Positions 61,775-64,000 of a stretch of DNA of 64,000 nucleotides are shown here, in pieces (position 1 is the first letter of the stretch; the number at the start of each line of letters is the position of its first letter). Source of the DNA: Bacteroidota bacterium (GTDB taxonomy: Bacteria > Bacteroidota > Bacteroidia > AKYH767-A > OLB10); contig JAGVTU010000004.1 in assembly GCA_019136655.1 (NCBI GenBank), positions 22,978-86,977 of the forward strand. The letters are read 5' to 3'. The notes beneath the pieces were generated by a model. That model made no database searches. It had not been told where the DNA came from and was given only the letters and a program-made list of their open reading frames with translations. The position numbers and the translations under genes are program-made.

Positions 61775-62101
61775 TTAAACTGCAAAACTCTCACCACAAC
61801 CACAGGTACGTGATGCATTAGGATTCTTAAAATGAAAACCTTTCCCATTCAATCCATCAGTATAGTCGAGTTCAGTGCCAATGAGATAGAGAAATGATTT
61901 TTTATCACAAACGATTTTAATTCCTTTATCTTCAAAAACCTGATCGTCCGGTTTAATAACCGTATCAAATTCAAGCAGGTAGGTCAATCCTGAACATCCT
62001 CCGCCATCAACACCCACACGAATGAAGGCATCAGCGCCTTTGTTTTCGGCTTGCATCAAACTCAGTGCCTTGGTTTTAGCGGTTTCAGTTACGGTGATCA
62101 T
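61775..62101 (-). CDS. A-type Fe-S carrier (SufA/IscA/ErpA-like)
   Basis: 108 residues from the ATG at 62101 (MITVTETAKTKALSLM); an earlier ATG adds 20 non-homologous residues. The three cluster cysteines of the A-type family are present: GGGCSGLTYLLEF, and CGCGESF at the C terminus. A-type carriers bind and pass on [2Fe-2S] or [4Fe-4S] clusters to target enzymes such as aconitase. It lies 120 bp upstream of sufB on the same strand; the inverted repeat at 61676-61694 lies between the two, so the carrier may have its own promoter. Confidence 0.94.
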   Translation of the reverse strand: MITVTETAKTKALSLMQAENKGADAFIRVGVDGGGCSGLTYLLEFDTVIKPDDQVFEDKGIKIVCDKKSFLYLIGTELDYTDGLNGKGFHFKNPNASRTCGCGESFAV

Positions 62102-62722
62102 AATTTCTTGATATGAATATTTGAAAATGAGGCTACAAAAATAGCTGATATATACAGACATTCAACAGAAATCACCATTAAAAGTTTGTAAAAAGATATT
62201 ACTTAGTGATGTTTTAGATGCTTTTGAGATTATCGGTACAATAATGAATAATCAGCTGCAGGGATTTAAGAATTTGACATAAGAAAATAGCAAAATCTGA
62301 CCCGATAAAAAAGAATTGTATGGTTCGTTTGAATAGCTAATCTAAAATCAAAAAAATAAATCAACACAGGCTCAATGTATTAAGGCGTTAAGGCAGTTTT
62401 ATCGTAAAAAACAGTTGCAAGCCTATTGTTTGGCTTGGATTTTATTCTACATTTGAGGCCGCTAAACAGAATCTATTACCACGTTTTTTTTATTAGTGGA
62501 CTATTAAAATCAAGTTAAACGCGGAGCTGTATTTAATTAATACACTCTCCGAAACTCATTAACCCAACATGCTGATGACAGGAGGGGTATGTGTATTTTA
62601 TTGGTTTGTGATGCAAGGCAGTATGTGAATGGGTTTGTAATGCTTAAGAACAGTTCGTTTTAAAATGAGCCGCTTTTCAGAGTAGAAAACAATTAAATTA
62701 AGTATTACTAAAAATCAAACAA
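62102..62722 (+). other. Long intergenic region with promoter and structured leader
   Basis: 620 bp. A consensus promoter lies at 62426-62455; the transcript would have a leader of about 260 nt before the ATG at 62723. The leader contains a bulged stem CGGAG-TGTATT / AATACA-CTCCG (near 62522-62552) and a 24-codon open frame (62589-62663) preceded by GGAGGGG at a distance too short for good ribosome binding. The first 320 bp show nothing recognisable. Confidence 0.5.
62426..62455 (+). promoter_or_regulatory. Bacteroidota-type promoter of the GEVED-domain gene
   Basis: TTG (62426-62428), exactly 19 bp, TACATTTG (62448-62455): full consensus. Confidence 0.75.
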
Positions 62723-64000
62723 ATGACAAACAAAAACAAGTCAAGAAAAGGATACTACTTAAAGTATCTGATGAGTTGTTTCGTAGCAATACTGCTATGG
62801 ACAACGGGCGCATGGGCGCAAACGGTAACTATCGGAAATCCTGGTTCTACATCCAGCACCTATTATATTCCGATTAATAACTATTATGGTTATACCTATT
62901 CACAACAAATTATTCTGTCATCAGAAATTGGAATGGATGGAAATATTACCAAAATTAAGTTCTACTGGCTTGGAGTAGGGAACCTTAATAACGGACAGAA
63001 CTGGACTGTTTATCTGGGTTATACTACTGCAAGTTCATTTGCAACTACAACTTCATGGGTGCCATTAAGCAGTTTAACACAGGTATTTTCCGGCACAGTT
63101 GCACAACCTTCAGGTGCAGGATACACTTGTGAAGTTACACTAACCACTCCATTTCTTTATGAGCAGACAAACGGAAATTTGGTAATTGCAGTTGATGAAA
63201 ATCAATCAGGTTATTCGGGTTCCACCAATGTGTTCAAAACAACTGCGGGTACAAACCGTAGCATATATTACAGAAGTGACGGAACCAATCCTAATCCTGC
63301 CTCTCCTCCAACAGGAACGCTCTATAGCTATTTTAATAATATGCAGTTGGAAATGGTTTCGAATACTCCATGTGCCGGTACTCCTTCACCGGGAAATACC
63401 GTTGCTTCTGCAAATCCTGCATGTGTTGGTTCAAGTGTAAACTTAACATTGCAAAACAATACTCCCGGTTCCGGAGTTGTCTATCAGTGGGAGAGTGCAG
63501 ATGATGCTGCTTTTACTGTTAACCAGACAAATCTTGGTACGGCAAGTAGCCAGGCAATAACAGTAACTTCAGCAAAATATTACCGTTGTTTGGTAACCTG
63601 TGTTGGTAGCGGACAAAGTGCATATTCCAATCCTTTGCAGATTACGCTTAATCCATTCTATAACTGTTATTGTGCTTCATCAGCAACATATACAGCTGAT
63701 GAAGAAATTCTTGAAGTTACTTTAGGAAGCATGTTTAATTCCTCTTTATGCACCACTACAGCACCTGGCCCTGGTTCAGTTAATAGTATGTATTCAAACT
63801 ATAAAGGATTTGTAACTCCGGCTTCAGTCGCACAGGGACAATCTGTTCCATTCTCATTAAAACTTGGATATTGTGGATCTTCTGCTTATAGTAATACTGC
63901 TGCCATATATATTGATTATAATCAGGATGGTAATTTCACAGGTACTGGGGAATTGGTTTATCAGAAAGCATATGGAACCGGCACTCATCCAGACTTTACT
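62723..64000 (+). CDS. Secreted GEVED-domain protein, 3' end outside window
   Basis: 426 codons are visible and the frame is open to the end. A long signal peptide (MTNKNKSRKGYYLKYLMSCFVAILLWTTGAWAQ) opens it. A beta-rich domain (34-215) follows with TVTIGNPGSTSSTYYIPINNYYGYTYSQQI, a pattern seen near the N terminus of many Bacteroidota secreted proteins. An Ig-like linker (CVGSSVNLTLQNNTPGSGVVYQWESADDA to CVGSGQSAYSN) leads into a GEVED domain with IDYNQDGNFTGTGELVY at the window end. Proteins of this build usually carry a T9SS sorting domain at the C terminus, which cannot be seen here. Confidence 0.85.
   Translation, partial: MTNKNKSRKGYYLKYLMSCFVAILLWTTGAWAQTVTIGNPGSTSSTYYIPINNYYGYTYSQQIILSSEIGMDGNITKIKFYWLGVGNLNNGQNWTVYLGYTTASSFATTTSWVPLSSLTQVFSGTVAQPSGAGYTCEVTLTTPFLYEQTNGNLVIAVDENQSGYSGSTNVFKTTAGTNRSIYYRSDGTNPNPASPPTGTLYSYFNNMQLEMVSNTPCAGTPSPGNTVASANPACVGSSVNLTLQNNTPGSGVVYQWESADDAAFTVNQTNLGTASSQAITVTSAKYYRCLVTCVGSGQSAYSNPLQITLNPFYNCYCASSATYTADEEILEVTLGSMFNSSLCTTTAPGPGSVNSMYSNYKGFVTPASVAQGQSVPFSLKLGYCGSSAYSNTAAIYIDYNQDGNFTGTGELVYQKAYGTGTHPDFT

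Noticed and set aside
62589..62663. 24-codon frame with GGAGGGG upstream in the leader of the GEVED-domain gene
   Set aside because: The purine motif is only about 3 nt from the ATG, the peptide is very short and has no distinctive pattern. Kept only as a note in the leader description.
1..64000. Insertion sequences, prophage, toxin-antitoxin or defence islands
   Set aside because: No transposase, integrase, phage structural gene, or recognised defence gene was found; gene content is chromosomal throughout.

Overview
The window comes from a member of the Bacteroidota. It carries gliding/type IX secretion markers (gldB, gldC), four proteins of the type IX secreted kind (three with visible C-terminal sorting domains, one cut off at the window end), a TonB-dependent receptor, Kdo and sugar-nucleotide genes of a Gram-negative envelope, and promoters of the Bacteroidota form TTG-N19-TAnnTTTG with few Shine-Dalgarno sequences. 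SUF iron-sulfur assembly, aconitase A, an ACMSD-like kynurenine-pathway enzyme and a CcoI/FixI-type copper ATPase suggest an aerobic or microaerobic heterotroph. Genus and species cannot be read from this.

Layout. 1-8.8 kb: end of a TonB-dependent receptor; then gldC and gldB on the minus strand, separated by a plus-strand module made of a 7TM histidine kinase, a NarL-type regulator, a secreted ELWxTDGT-repeat protein and a 64-residue LuxR-type DNA-binding protein; then a beta-barrel protein. 8.9-16.5 kb: aconitase, a malonyl-CoA-synthetase-like ligase, a DNRLRE secreted protein, a SnoaL-like protein, yraN and creD. 16.6-23.1 kb: a tripartite RND efflux operon led by a TetR regulator. 23.3-35.8 kb: ACMSD, RecD-like helicase, SprT-like protein, feoAB, panC, an rRNA-type methyltransferase, a REC-first histidine kinase, a FixI-type ATPase and a persulfide-dioxygenase-like protein.

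36.1-43.6 kb: an orphan small protein, the yceD-rpmF-plsX-fabH lipid/ribosome operon, a prenyl synthase, two sugar-nucleotide genes and a radical SAM/SPASM protein. 43.6-47.6 kb: an unexplained structured element, tRNA-Gln(UUG), a sigma-54 activator, recJ and a DUF1905-like gene. 47.7-56.1 kb: a LamG secreted protein, a JmjC/cupin hydroxylase, a candidate small RNA, kdsB with a small secreted partner, an S9 peptidase, a PAP2-like membrane protein and rpoN (sigma-54). 56.2-64 kb: a five-repeat DUF349 protein, the SUF genes (sufA-like, B, C, D, with no sufS here), and the start of a GEVED-domain secreted protein.

Most of the window is chromosomal housekeeping with no mobile elements. The parts most worth a second look are the signalling/secreted-repeat module between gldC and gldB, whose small regulator is flanked by near-identical 20-bp operator-like repeats; a candidate approx. 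90-nt RNA at 50.4 kb; a switch-like hairpin set before tRNA-Gln; and a perfect inverted repeat in the sufB promoter region.
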